DNA of 8,783 bases from Desulfocapsa sp. Lineage in GTDB: Bacteria; Desulfobacterota; Desulfobulbia; Desulfobulbales; Desulfocapsaceae. Below are positions 1 to 6,349 of this stretch, in pieces. Both the position numbers and the translations under genes were made by a program. Where the stretch lies: contig DYDK01000063.1 in the NCBI GenBank assembly GCA_020717935.1, positions 1 to 8,783 on the forward strand, written 5' to 3'. How positions within the stretch are numbered: position 1 is the first letter of the stretch; every line of letters starts with the position of its first letter. The notes beneath the pieces are model-generated. The model made no database searches. It was given only the letters and a program-made list of their open reading frames with translations, and was not told the DNA's origin.

Positions 1-233
1 ACCCAAATCTGGTCGTAATTCAGGTAAATTGGTAATTTCCAAGTCCCTTATCTCTTCATGATTCAAATCAGCGTGGTCTTCTCAAGTCAGCCAACCTGTC
101 TTTTTGTGGTCATGGGATGATATTTACCCACTACAAATCACATAGGCCCATACTTATTACAGCGGAGGCAAATGAGAATGCCAAGAAGAAATCAAAAATG
201 CTGGCAACTCATCCATGCTACACCACTTTTGAT
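1..233. other. Intergenic segment downstream of truA, no gene recognised
   Basis: This AT-leaning stretch lies beyond the truA stop codon and runs to the window edge. I see no RNA gene and no strong rho-independent terminator for truA on the minus strand; the best candidate is a weak TGCCA/TGGCA pairing with a long loop and no T-tract. A 27-codon plus-strand frame (172-255) preceded by GGAGG begins here and converges on the end of truA. It is discussed as a finding rather than called as a gene. Confidence 0.5.
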
Positions 234-1058
234 TCAGGTCATACGCACAGGATAGCCCAAAGTTGATACAGGTCTCTCCAAAAAACCATCCATTTCTTCC
301 TGATCATAAAAGGCCCGTTCAAAAAACAGGCCCTGGGCTGGAGCGGTATGGTGTTGAAGGAGGGTTGGCTCATGCAAAAATCCTTGTACTTCCGCCCTGC
401 TTATCGTGCCTTGGCCGACTGCCACCAAGACCCCGACAATCCGGCGCACCATTTTCCACAGAAAGTGCGAACCGACGATCCGCACGAGGATAAAATCATC
501 GGTACTGACGATTTGACACTGATGCACCATAACCAGAGGCGACTTCTTTTTCACCGTTTGCCGGTCGGTAAATGAGGTAAAATCGTGCATCCCCACCAGC
601 GCCGAGGCCGCTGCCCGCATCGCATCAAGATCGAGCGTCCCTACAATCGACCAGGAATACTCACGACCAATAGCCATCTTACGGCGAGCAATCTGATAAC
701 AATAACTGCGGCCAATACAGTGATGGCGGGCATGAAATCTGGCCCCGGCCCGCTTGCATTCACGGATAACAATATCTTTCGGCAAGAGGGCGTTCAGCCT
801 TCCCTTGATTTCATTGGGATGCAGGTCAGTCTGGGCTTGCAGATGGGCGACAAAGGCTATGGCATGCACGCCGGCATCGGTACGGCCACTGCCCTGAATA
901 TCCACCATACTGCCAAAAAGATCGGCGGCAGCCGTGAGCAGACTGCCCTGCAGGGTACGGGCATCGGCCTGTTGCTGCCAGCCACTATAACGACCACCAT
1001 CAAATTCAATGGTCAACTTAAAGCGTTTTGCGTGGTGTATGGGTTCATCTGTCATCAT
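234..1058 (-). CDS. truA: tRNA pseudouridine(38-40) synthase TruA
   Basis: TruA converts uridines 38, 39 and 40 of the tRNA anticodon arm to pseudouridine in the cytoplasm. The 274-residue product has the family's usual length and shows its diagnostic motifs. These are the N-terminal FDGGRYSGWQQQ strand (about residues 19-30), the catalytic motif GSGRTDAGVHA with nucleophile Asp61, and the LNALLP segment near residue 90. FHARH follows near 107-111, then DFTSFTDR near 158-165, and FLWKMVRRIVG in the C-terminal half. Two ATG codons are adjacent at the start. The first was chosen because AGAGGA (1064-1069) sits 5 nt upstream, but the second is equally possible. The gene lies 373 bp downstream of the SulP gene in the same direction, separated from it by a MITE-like element and hairpins, so it probably has its own transcription signals; I could not identify a clear promoter. 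The family assignment is secure. Confidence 0.97.
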   Translation of the reverse strand: MMTDEPIHHAKRFKLTIEFDGGRYSGWQQQADARTLQGSLLTAAADLFGSMVDIQGSGRTDAGVHAIAFVAHLQAQTDLHPNEIKGRLNALLPKDIVIRECKRAGARFHARHHCIGRSYCYQIARRKMAIGREYSWSIVGTLDLDAMRAAASALVGMHDFTSFTDRQTVKKKSPLVMVHQCQIVSTDDFILVRIVGSHFLWKMVRRIVGVLVAVGQGTISRAEVQGFLHEPTLLQHHTAPAQGLFFERAFYDQEEMDGFLERPVSTLGYPVRMT

Positions 1059-1105
1059 TCATGTCCTCTGTTACTCATAAGAATTATTTTTGAACCATCC
1101 CTTAG

Positions 1106-1282
1106 GAGGCTATTCAAAATAACCTGAACACCTTGCATCTCGTCTTCGGGTCGTATTTGGCCGATTCTCAATCACAAAATCCTCGACATAACACAATTAT
1201 GCCTGCGGTTTTGTTCAATCGTCCCGACCAAATCCAACCCAAATCCGAGCGCAATTTTGTCCAGTTTATTTTGAGTAGCCTC
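1106..1282. mobile_element. MITE-like palindromic element (177 bp) with 5-bp target duplication
   Basis: The ends are inverted repeats. Positions 1106-1130 match the reverse complement of 1258-1282 at 22 of 25 bases, beginning GAGGCTA(T/C)TCAAAATAA. Complementarity continues inward in the same register: 1148-1163 matches the complement of 1225-1240 at 13 of 16, and all pairs sum to 2388. The whole element is therefore an imperfect palindrome centred near 1194. It is flanked by the direct repeat CTTAG (1101-1105 and 1283-1287), as expected for a 5-bp target-site duplication. It encodes no protein and is too short for a transposase, which fits a miniature inverted-repeat element moved in trans. 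It sits about 40 bp upstream of truA. Alternatives are a REP/BIME-type palindrome or a structured RNA. I do not recognise the family. Confidence 0.6.
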
Positions 1283-1304
1283 CTTAGCTCTACTTTGTCA
1301 GATG

Positions 1305-1356
1305 AGGGGCCGTTAAGAAATAACCCATTCGTTTTATCCATTTCTTTACGGCCCCT
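1305..1356. repeat. Strong inverted repeat (17-bp stem, 18-nt loop)
   Basis: Arm 1305-1321 (AGGGGCCGT...) pairs with 1340-1356 with a single mismatch (1314/1347), enclosing loop 1322-1339. A transcript of either strand would form a very stable stem-loop. Neither strand shows a T-run directly after it, so a classical intrinsic terminator is not supported. On the minus strand it lies about 75 nt past the SulP stop codon and could protect the 3' end of that mRNA or act as a weak terminator. Its left arm is shared with the alternative pairing at 1311-1402. Confidence 0.6.
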
Positions 1357-1402
1357 TGTATGTTCGTTCACGAACCTAAAACGAACTGGTTATTTTTGAA
1401 CG
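1311..1402. repeat. Alternative inverted repeat overlapping the 1305-1356 hairpin
   Basis: Positions 1378-1402 (AAAACGAACTGGTTATTT...) match the reverse complement of 1311-1335 at 21 of 25 bases. The shared segment 1311-1321 cannot be in this stem and in the 1305-1356 stem at once. The loop contains a further small hairpin, GTTCG-TTCA-CGAAC (1362-1375). This could be an RNA folding switch, or the remains of a second palindromic mobile element next to the MITE-like one. The sequence alone does not decide between them. Confidence 0.45.
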
Positions 1403-1431
1403 ACGACTTAAAATGTGAGTTTCTCCTTCCC

Positions 1432-3720
1432 TTAGGCATGCATTAGGGTTCGTTCACCATTAGCATAGCGCAGACGGTGGGCCAAGGTGCGGGAAATGGC
1501 CGAAAGCAAGACCAGGGCCATCCTTTTATGCTCATCGGCTAATTGATTAAACTGCTCCAAAGTCAGCATATAGACCTCGACATCTTTATATGCAATGGCC
1601 ATATCACCACGAGGATGACCATCGAGAAAAGCCAGACCGCCAAAAAAATAGCCCCGGCCCATAGTGGCGACATGGTGCAGTTGCCGACTACCGCCAATAG
1701 GGGCCATGATCTTGATTTCCCCACGACGAATCAGATAAATTTCATGGCCCGGGTCGCCAATATCGTAAATGGTGACTCCGGCCTTGAAGGATCGTTGCTC
1801 CATTCGCTCCTCTAAATCAACCAGGGTCTCATCTTTACGCCCCTGAAAAAGCTCCATCTCCGATAATTGCAACAAGGCCTCTTCGTCCTCAAGCAACGGA
1901 ATCCCCCTTGTATCTCTCAACAGCTTATCTTCCACCCATTCAATAGTATCCTGCAAGGTCGGAAAGACATGGACACGATCAGAGGCATCAGGAAGAACGG
2001 ATAAACCTGTTTTTTCAAACAGTTCCCGTAAATTACGCCCGTTAGGCAATCGCTCACGAACATCGCTGAGGAGAAAGCACGCCCCTCGTTCAACCAGCAT
2101 GTCCCGTACCTGAATGAGCATGTGCACCGCCGTAATATCAACGGACTGAACATGACGAAGATCAAGGATAAGATACTCCCGACTCTTGATTTCCGGCTCC
2201 AGCGCCGAATACAGTTCATAGGTGGTGCCAAAAAAGAGGCTGCCCTGCAACTCAAAAATAATCACCTTTTCACCCTGTTGACCAATAATGCGCCGCTCGG
2301 TCTCGGATCTGGCCCAGGTTGATGATCGTTGATGGACAAAGGATTTATGACGCACCACCGTTCCGCCCACCTGTTCACGGACAAACAAGAGGATGGACAT
2401 GGCAACACCGGCGGCAGAGGCGGCAATCAAACCCACGGTCAGAGCCACGACAATAACGGTCAGCACCACGGCAAAGTCAAAGACCGTGCCCCGCGACTCC
2501 AGAAATCGCAAGGGCTCAAGGTCGATCATATGTAGGCCGATAACAATCAGAATTCCGGCCAGAATAGCAATGGGCATCCAGGCCATGGCCCTATTTAAGA
2601 CTAAGGCGGCCACTAACACCAGCACTCCTTCAATGATTCCAGAAAGTCGACTCTCAGCGCCGCTGTCCAGATTGACCATGCTTGCCCCCATGGTGCCTGC
2701 TCCGGGCAGTCCGCCAAGCAGAGACGAGCTGATATTTGCCAGGCCCTGGGCACTAAGCTCACGATTAGGCTCATGACGGGTGCGGGTCTTTTGATCAATA
2801 ATCACACAGGTCTTGAGGGTGTCAATGGAGAGCAAGGCAGCCAAAGTCAAGGCACTGCCGACCAGAGCCCCGACCTGAGCCAGCTTCAATTCACCCAAAT
2901 CGTGCCAGCGCCCCAGGACAGTCTGCGCATATCCATCTTCGACCGCTCCCAAGGCCCCCAGCACCAGAGGATTTTCGGTCAGGGTCAGCATTGACGGGTC
3001 GGTAACAGCCATCCCGAAATAGGTGAGCAGTCCAGCCCCAATGCCGAGGATGGTTCCGGGAATGACCCTGATGATCTTTGGCCCCAGCAAAGCCACAAAC
3101 ACGGTTGCCATACCCACGGCAATACTGCGCAGATCCCAGTGCCCAGGGCTGATGATCGCCTGCCACCATGAGAAACTCGTGGAGCCAGTACCGACAAAGT
3201 TTTTCATCTGGCTGGTGATGATAATGATGCCGACCCCACTCAGATAACCACTGACCACGGTGTAAGGGATGTATTTAATAATCCGGCCAATCCCTAAAAA
3301 GCCAAGAAGAATCTGGACGATACCCGTGAGAACTCCCAGCACAATCAAGAGCAGGACAATACTTGAGGGTTCCGTCCCCTGTCGCACTTGTTCGATAGCA
3401 AAGGCCGACAAGACCGCCGCCGCCGGAGCACAGGGGGCGCTTATCAAACGATCGGTTCCACCAAAGATCGGGGCAATAAGACCAATTGAGGCCGCCCCCA
3501 GAATACCGGCCAAGGCCCCCAGAGCAGCATGGCTGGGGCCAATCGCTGAATAGACCGTCACCCCAAAGGCCACCGCCGATGGCAGAGCCACCAGCATGGA
3601 GGCCAGCCCCCCCCAGAGATCACCTGGGGTCCGCAGTTTTTTCAGAAGTAGAGAAAGCATAAGAGAATTTTTCGTCAAGAGAGGGGAGGAAGCATGGGAC
3701 GCATTCTTATTTTTTGTCAC
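1432..3720 (-). CDS. SulP-family anion permease with STAS and cyclic-nucleotide-binding-like domains
   Basis: This 762-residue inner-membrane protein looks like a sulfate-permease-family anion transporter or exchanger; the substrate (sulfate, bicarbonate or another anion) cannot be told from sequence. Residues about 30-450 form the hydrophobic SulP core of many membrane segments, including the early PSAVAFGVTVYSAIGP segment and the GLANISSSLLGGLPGAGTMG region near 326-345. Residues about 475-600 are a STAS domain, with VDITAVHML at 527-535 in the place of the anti-sigma-antagonist phosphorylation loop. Residues about 620-750 resemble a CRP-type cyclic-nucleotide-binding domain. In its phosphate-binding cassette (FFGGLAFLD...PRGD, 692-706) the usual ribose-binding Glu is Gly695, while Arg704 is kept. 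The start is GTG, chosen because in-frame TGA and TAG lie directly upstream and AGGTG (3725-3729) sits 4 nt before it. ATG at residue 21 (3658-3660) is an alternative with a poorer ribosome site. It is probably transcribed alone from the promoter at 3746-3774. Confidence 0.92.
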   Translation of the reverse strand: MTKNKNASHASSPLLTKNSLMLSLLLKKLRTPGDLWGGLASMLVALPSAVAFGVTVYSAIGPSHAALGALAGILGAASIGLIAPIFGGTDRLISAPCAPAAAVLSAFAIEQVRQGTEPSSIVLLLIVLGVLTGIVQILLGFLGIGRIIKYIPYTVVSGYLSGVGIIIITSQMKNFVGTGSTSFSWWQAIISPGHWDLRSIAVGMATVFVALLGPKIIRVIPGTILGIGAGLLTYFGMAVTDPSMLTLTENPLVLGALGAVEDGYAQTVLGRWHDLGELKLAQVGALVGSALTLAALLSIDTLKTCVIIDQKTRTRHEPNRELSAQGLANISSSLLGGLPGAGTMGASMVNLDSGAESRLSGIIEGVLVLVAALVLNRAMAWMPIAILAGILIVIGLHMIDLEPLRFLESRGTVFDFAVVLTVIVVALTVGLIAASAAGVAMSILLFVREQVGGTVVRHKSFVHQRSSTWARSETERRIIGQQGEKVIIFELQGSLFFGTTYELYSALEPEIKSREYLILDLRHVQSVDITAVHMLIQVRDMLVERGACFLLSDVRERLPNGRNLRELFEKTGLSVLPDASDRVHVFPTLQDTIEWVEDKLLRDTRGIPLLEDEEALLQLSEMELFQGRKDETLVDLEERMEQRSFKAGVTIYDIGDPGHEIYLIRRGEIKIMAPIGGSRQLHHVATMGRGYFFGGLAFLDGHPRGDMAIAYKDVEVYMLTLEQFNQLADEHKRMALVLLSAISRTLAHRLRYANGERTLMHA

Positions 3721-3745
3721 CTATCACCTGTTTTCCTATCTTCGC

Positions 3746-3774
3746 AGGATACCATTCTCGATGCCGCAAGACAA
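3746..3774 (-). promoter_or_regulatory. Candidate sigma-70-type promoter for the SulP gene
   Basis: Read on the minus strand, TTGTCT (3774-3769) and TATCCT (3751-3746) are separated by exactly 17 bases, and each matches the consensus at 4 of 6 positions. Transcription would start near 3739, giving a leader of about 20 nt that contains AGGTG before the GTG start. The position fits well, but the match is modest and was found by eye. Confidence 0.35.
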
Positions 3775-3871
3775 GGGTGGCTCGGCGCTCAGAAACACCC
3801 GTTTTTCGGATTGGCACAAAAGATCTGTTCCCCCCCAGTATGCATGGCCATGACCGCAGGTGGAATGACCT

Positions 3872-4105
3872 TTATGCCGAGCAATATATACGAGCCGAGA
3901 AGCTTCTTGCGACAACCAGAAGGCCGCCACTGCATAATTGGTGATATTGGCCATTATCGGAATGGATCCGTGACCTGCTTTCTGGATTCAAGTGACGACG
4001 CACAATGGAAACCTTTTCTTCAGAGCTGTAGTTGTGATGTTTTTTCGCATGGATTTTCATTCGTTTGGTGTTGTCTATCACAAACGCATCAAAAATCCAA
4101 TTCAC
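3872..4105 (-). pseudogene. Possible remnant of a transposase N-terminal HTH
   Basis: The frame encodes 77 residues. Residues 16-39 start at an internal ATG (4058-4060) and contain the basic segment NYSSEEKVSIVRRHL (residues 25-39, 3989-4033). This resembles the helix-turn-helix start of IS3-type transposase A subunits, which often read R-x-Y-T-x-E-E-K-V-x-I-L-R-R-H-L. The similarity stops there: no downstream PVS-DLC-like continuation or catalytic motif is visible in any frame, and the frame ends after about 40 more unrelated residues. I saw no terminal inverted repeats. This points to a decayed insertion-sequence fragment, but the call rests on about 15 residues and could be chance. Confidence 0.3.
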
Positions 4106-4124
4106 GCTGAATCAAAACAGCCTT

Positions 4125-4565
4125 TTATCTCCCGGGTACTTTTCCTCGCGGGGCCTTTACCTCAAATTCCACCATATCGTTTTCCTTTCCCTTTTCATCC
4201 ACCAACGACAAACGGTGGTGGCCGGGTTGTGGGAGCCAGAAAACATTACTGACGGCTTGGCCCAGGGACTGGTTGTCCATCTGCCATTGCCAGCCAGGTT
4301 TGGCTGGAGCGGTAAGAAGCAGGGGCAGTCGTTGATAATGAGGCGGGATGTCCGGATCAAGGGCGATGAGGGTTCCATCGGTTGGATATTGGATACTGGC
4401 CAAGTCTTTCTTGATCGCTGCCTGGATCACTGGTCTTTCGGTGCCGGTTAGAAACCATTCCTGTCGTGGCGGTTCCAGCGGTGGCTCAAAACGGATGTTG
4501 ACGCTGACGACCTCCGCCGGTGCGTCTGGTGACGGGCTGTCCTGTTGAGGCCGGGCGTGGCGGGA
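4125..4565 (-). pseudogene. pbpC: Displaced C-terminal (BiPBP_C) domain of pbpC, out of frame
   Basis: This is the continuation of pbpC in the -1 frame. The frame opens just after a TGA at 4566-4568 and runs to TAA at 4125-4127. It reads through NIRFEPPLEPPRQEWFLTGT, then IQYPTDGTLIALDPDIPP, and then PGHHRLSLVDEKG. These are hallmarks of the C-terminal domain of penicillin-binding protein 1C. The first of these motifs lies upstream of any likely start codon (the first GTG is at 4428-4430), so this is not an independent gene. Adding one C to the CCC run read on the minus strand at 4555-4553 joins it in frame to the transpeptidase domain, giving a protein of 741 residues. If translated separately from that GTG it would yield 101 residues without a signal peptide. 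Confidence 0.85.
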
Positions 4566-6349
4566 TCACCACGGTGCAACCAGTCCATCACCTCACGCCA
4601 GATCGGAGCCGCACCCGAAACCCCGGAAACATCGCGCATGGGTTCTCCTTTGGCATTACCGACCCAGACCACAGTTGTGAAATGGCGGGAGAAGCCAGCA
4701 CACCAGTTATCACGCATATCCTTGCTGGTTCCTGTTTTTACGGCTGTCCAGTAAGGAGTGGCAAGCCATGATTCAAGACCGAAGGTGTCAGCCCGGGCAG
4801 CATGGTCGGACAACACATTGGCAGTGAGAAAGGCAGCTTGGGGGCTGAAGGCAGAATGAGCTCTACCGGTAAAAACCTCGGCACAACCGCCTTGAATGCA
4901 CGGTACCGGCATAGACATTGGCGAGTTCGTCTCGCCAGTCGTCACCCGCAGAGGAGACCAATAACCAGCATTGGCCAGGGTACGGTAAGCGTTGGCCAGC
5001 ATCAATACCGAAACATCTGCCGATCCCAAGGCCAAGCTGTAACCGTACCAATCACCGTCTTCCTTGAGATTGGCAAAACCAACCCGATGCAGGCCTTGCA
5101 AAAAAATGTCCGGCCCTAAGCGAATGAGGGTTTTTACCGCTGGCACATTGAGCGACCCGGCCAAAGCCATGCGGGCACTGACCCAGCCCTGGTATTGAGG
5201 TTCATAGTTTTGGGGGGTATAGAGACCATTGCCGGTCTCTAAAGTCAAGGGTGCATCTTCAATGAGTGAGGCTGGAGTGAGAATACGGCCTTCAAAAGCG
5301 AGGGCATAGAGAAAGGGTTTAAGGGTTGAACCAGCCTGGCGTAGGGCGGTAATGCCATCCACCTCGGCGGCATCCGAAAGATTGCCGCTGGAGCCGACCC
5401 AGGCCAACACCTCTCCGCTGCTATTGTTCACCACCAGGACGGCCCCGTCCTTGGCATTTTGATGCCTGAGTTCGGCGAGATGACGGCTCAGGGATTCAAT
5501 AACAAAGCGTTGCAGATCAGCGTCTATGCTGGATTGCAACCTCTGGCCCGGTTGTTTGAGCAGTTTATGGGCCAGATGAGGCGCTAGCGACAGAGACGAA
5601 CTTTCCTCGCCAGGTCGCAGACCACCACTCAAGGCCGTCACAGCAAGACTCGCCAGATCGGTGCACTCACTGGACCGCCCTCTTTCTGTCAGTAGAGCAC
5701 AGGCCCGTTTCATAACCACGAAGGGCGAGGCATTGGGCGCACGAAGGAGTGCGGCGGCTAGGGCAGATTCTTGCTCATCAAGGCCATCCGGCCATTTACC
5801 GAACACCCTCTGGCTCATGGCCGCAACACCCTGTTGCTCACCCCGAAAGTTCACCAGATTGAGATACGCCTCCAATATCTGTTCCTTGCTCCAATTTTCC
5901 TCAAGGTCCAGGGCTGCGGCAGTCTGGTTGATCTTTTCAAACAGGTTTCGTCGCCCAGGACGCCCCCCCTCTTCCTCCAATAATCCAACCAGTTGCATGG
6001 TCAGAGTGCTGGCGCCACGACTTCTGGTGTTCCAAAGATTGCTCCAGGCAGCATTGCCAGCCGCCTTCCAGTCCACCCCCTCGTGTTCATAAAAGCGTTT
6101 GTCTTCGGACAAGATCACCGCCTGGCACAGGGCAGGAGCAATTTCAGCCAGTTGCACCCACGGGAATCGTCGAATATGCGGATCTCTCCGCAGGCTGTGG
6201 ATGGGCTGTGCATTCCGGTCCAGCAGCCAGGCCTCCGAAGGTGTATAAGCGGCCTTCACCTCCTGAAAACCAGGCAGGGCAAGAGCCGGCACAGGGCACT
6301 GGGGGAGGGCCAGGATCGTGACGACACCCCAGAGCCACCCTGCCCTCAA
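4448..6349 (-). CDS. pbpC: Penicillin-binding protein 1C, C-terminally frameshifted
   Basis: PBP1C is a periplasmic, membrane-anchored bifunctional peptidoglycan synthase. A hydrophobic N-terminal segment (about residues 3-26) would serve as anchor or signal. The GT51 glycosyltransferase domain shows ILSEDKRFYEHEGVD with catalytic Glu82 and RGASTLTMQL (111-120). The transpeptidase domain has all three motifs: S341-T-L-K344, S399-L-N401 and K538-T-G-T. The frame leaves homology after about RGDPATP (593-599) and ends in 34 unrelated residues rich in Arg, His and Ser. The missing C-terminal domain follows in the -1 frame (4125-4565). The start is TTG, overlapping the upstream A2M stop as TTGA, with a GGTGG-rich sequence before it, suggesting translational coupling. 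Both enzymatic domains are complete, so a truncated protein might still work. A sequencing error or a real mutation in a short C-run are both possible causes. Confidence 0.93.
   Translation of the reverse strand: MRAGWLWGVVTILALPQCPVPALALPGFQEVKAAYTPSEAWLLDRNAQPIHSLRRDPHIRRFPWVQLAEIAPALCQAVILSEDKRFYEHEGVDWKAAGNAAWSNLWNTRSRGASTLTMQLVGLLEEEGGRPGRRNLFEKINQTAAALDLEENWSKEQILEAYLNLVNFRGEQQGVAAMSQRVFGKWPDGLDEQESALAAALLRAPNASPFVVMKRACALLTERGRSSECTDLASLAVTALSGGLRPGEESSSLSLAPHLAHKLLKQPGQRLQSSIDADLQRFVIESLSRHLAELRHQNAKDGAVLVVNNSSGEVLAWVGSSGNLSDAAEVDGITALRQAGSTLKPFLYALAFEGRILTPASLIEDAPLTLETGNGLYTPQNYEPQYQGWVSARMALAGSLNVPAVKTLIRLGPDIFLQGLHRVGFANLKEDGDWYGYSLALGSADVSVLMLANAYRTLANAGYWSPLRVTTGETNSPMSMPVPCIQGGCAEVFTGRAHSAFSPQAAFLTANVLSDHAARADTFGLESWLATPYWTAVKTGTSKDMRDNWCAGFSRHFTTVVWVGNAKGEPMRDVSGVSGAAPIWREVMDWLHRGDPATPGLNRTARHQTHRRRSSASTSVLSHRWNRHDRNGF

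Larger units (their letters stand above)
1059..1431. other. Structured intergenic region between the SulP gene and truA
   Basis: No gene is supported in these 373 bases. The short frames here (88 codons on plus, 67 on minus) fall inside the palindromic repeats and resemble nothing known. From high to low coordinates the region holds an inverted repeat pair at 1311-1335/1378-1402, an overlapping strong hairpin at 1305-1356, and the 177-bp MITE-like palindrome at 1106-1282. A 12-bp direct repeat, TTATTTTTGAAC, occurs at 1084-1095 and 1390-1401. On the minus strand this is the 3' end of the SulP transcript and the leader of truA. No hairpin followed by a clear T-run was seen on either strand. 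Confidence 0.6.
3721..4124. other. Intergenic region between pbpC and the SulP gene
   Basis: About 400 bases lie between the end of the pbpC C-terminal domain and the SulP start. Several short frames on both strands overlap here and none is a convincing intact gene. The minus strand carries a possible transposase fragment (3872-4105) and the candidate SulP promoter. A run of seven C residues lies at 3830-3836. A 138-codon plus-strand frame (3694-4110) spans most of the region and is treated as a finding. No clear terminator for pbpC was seen. Confidence 0.5.

Noticed and set aside
585..1127. A 180-codon plus-strand frame opposite truA
   Set aside because: It lies antisense to a clearly recognised truA with all motifs intact; the product has low-complexity Thr/Ile/Gly content and no domain. 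It is a shadow frame.
1305..1356. Intrinsic terminator for the SulP gene
   Set aside because: The stem is strong, but no T-run follows on the minus or plus strand, so it is listed as an inverted repeat only.
1168..1399. Short frames of 67 and 88 codons in the intergenic region
   Set aside because: They run through the palindromic repeats, have no good ribosome sites, and their products resemble no known protein.
4540..4570. Programmed -1 ribosomal frameshift in pbpC
   Set aside because: The shift is in the right direction, but no X-XXY-YYZ heptamer in the zero frame or clear downstream pseudoknot was seen; a base deletion or sequence error explains it more simply.
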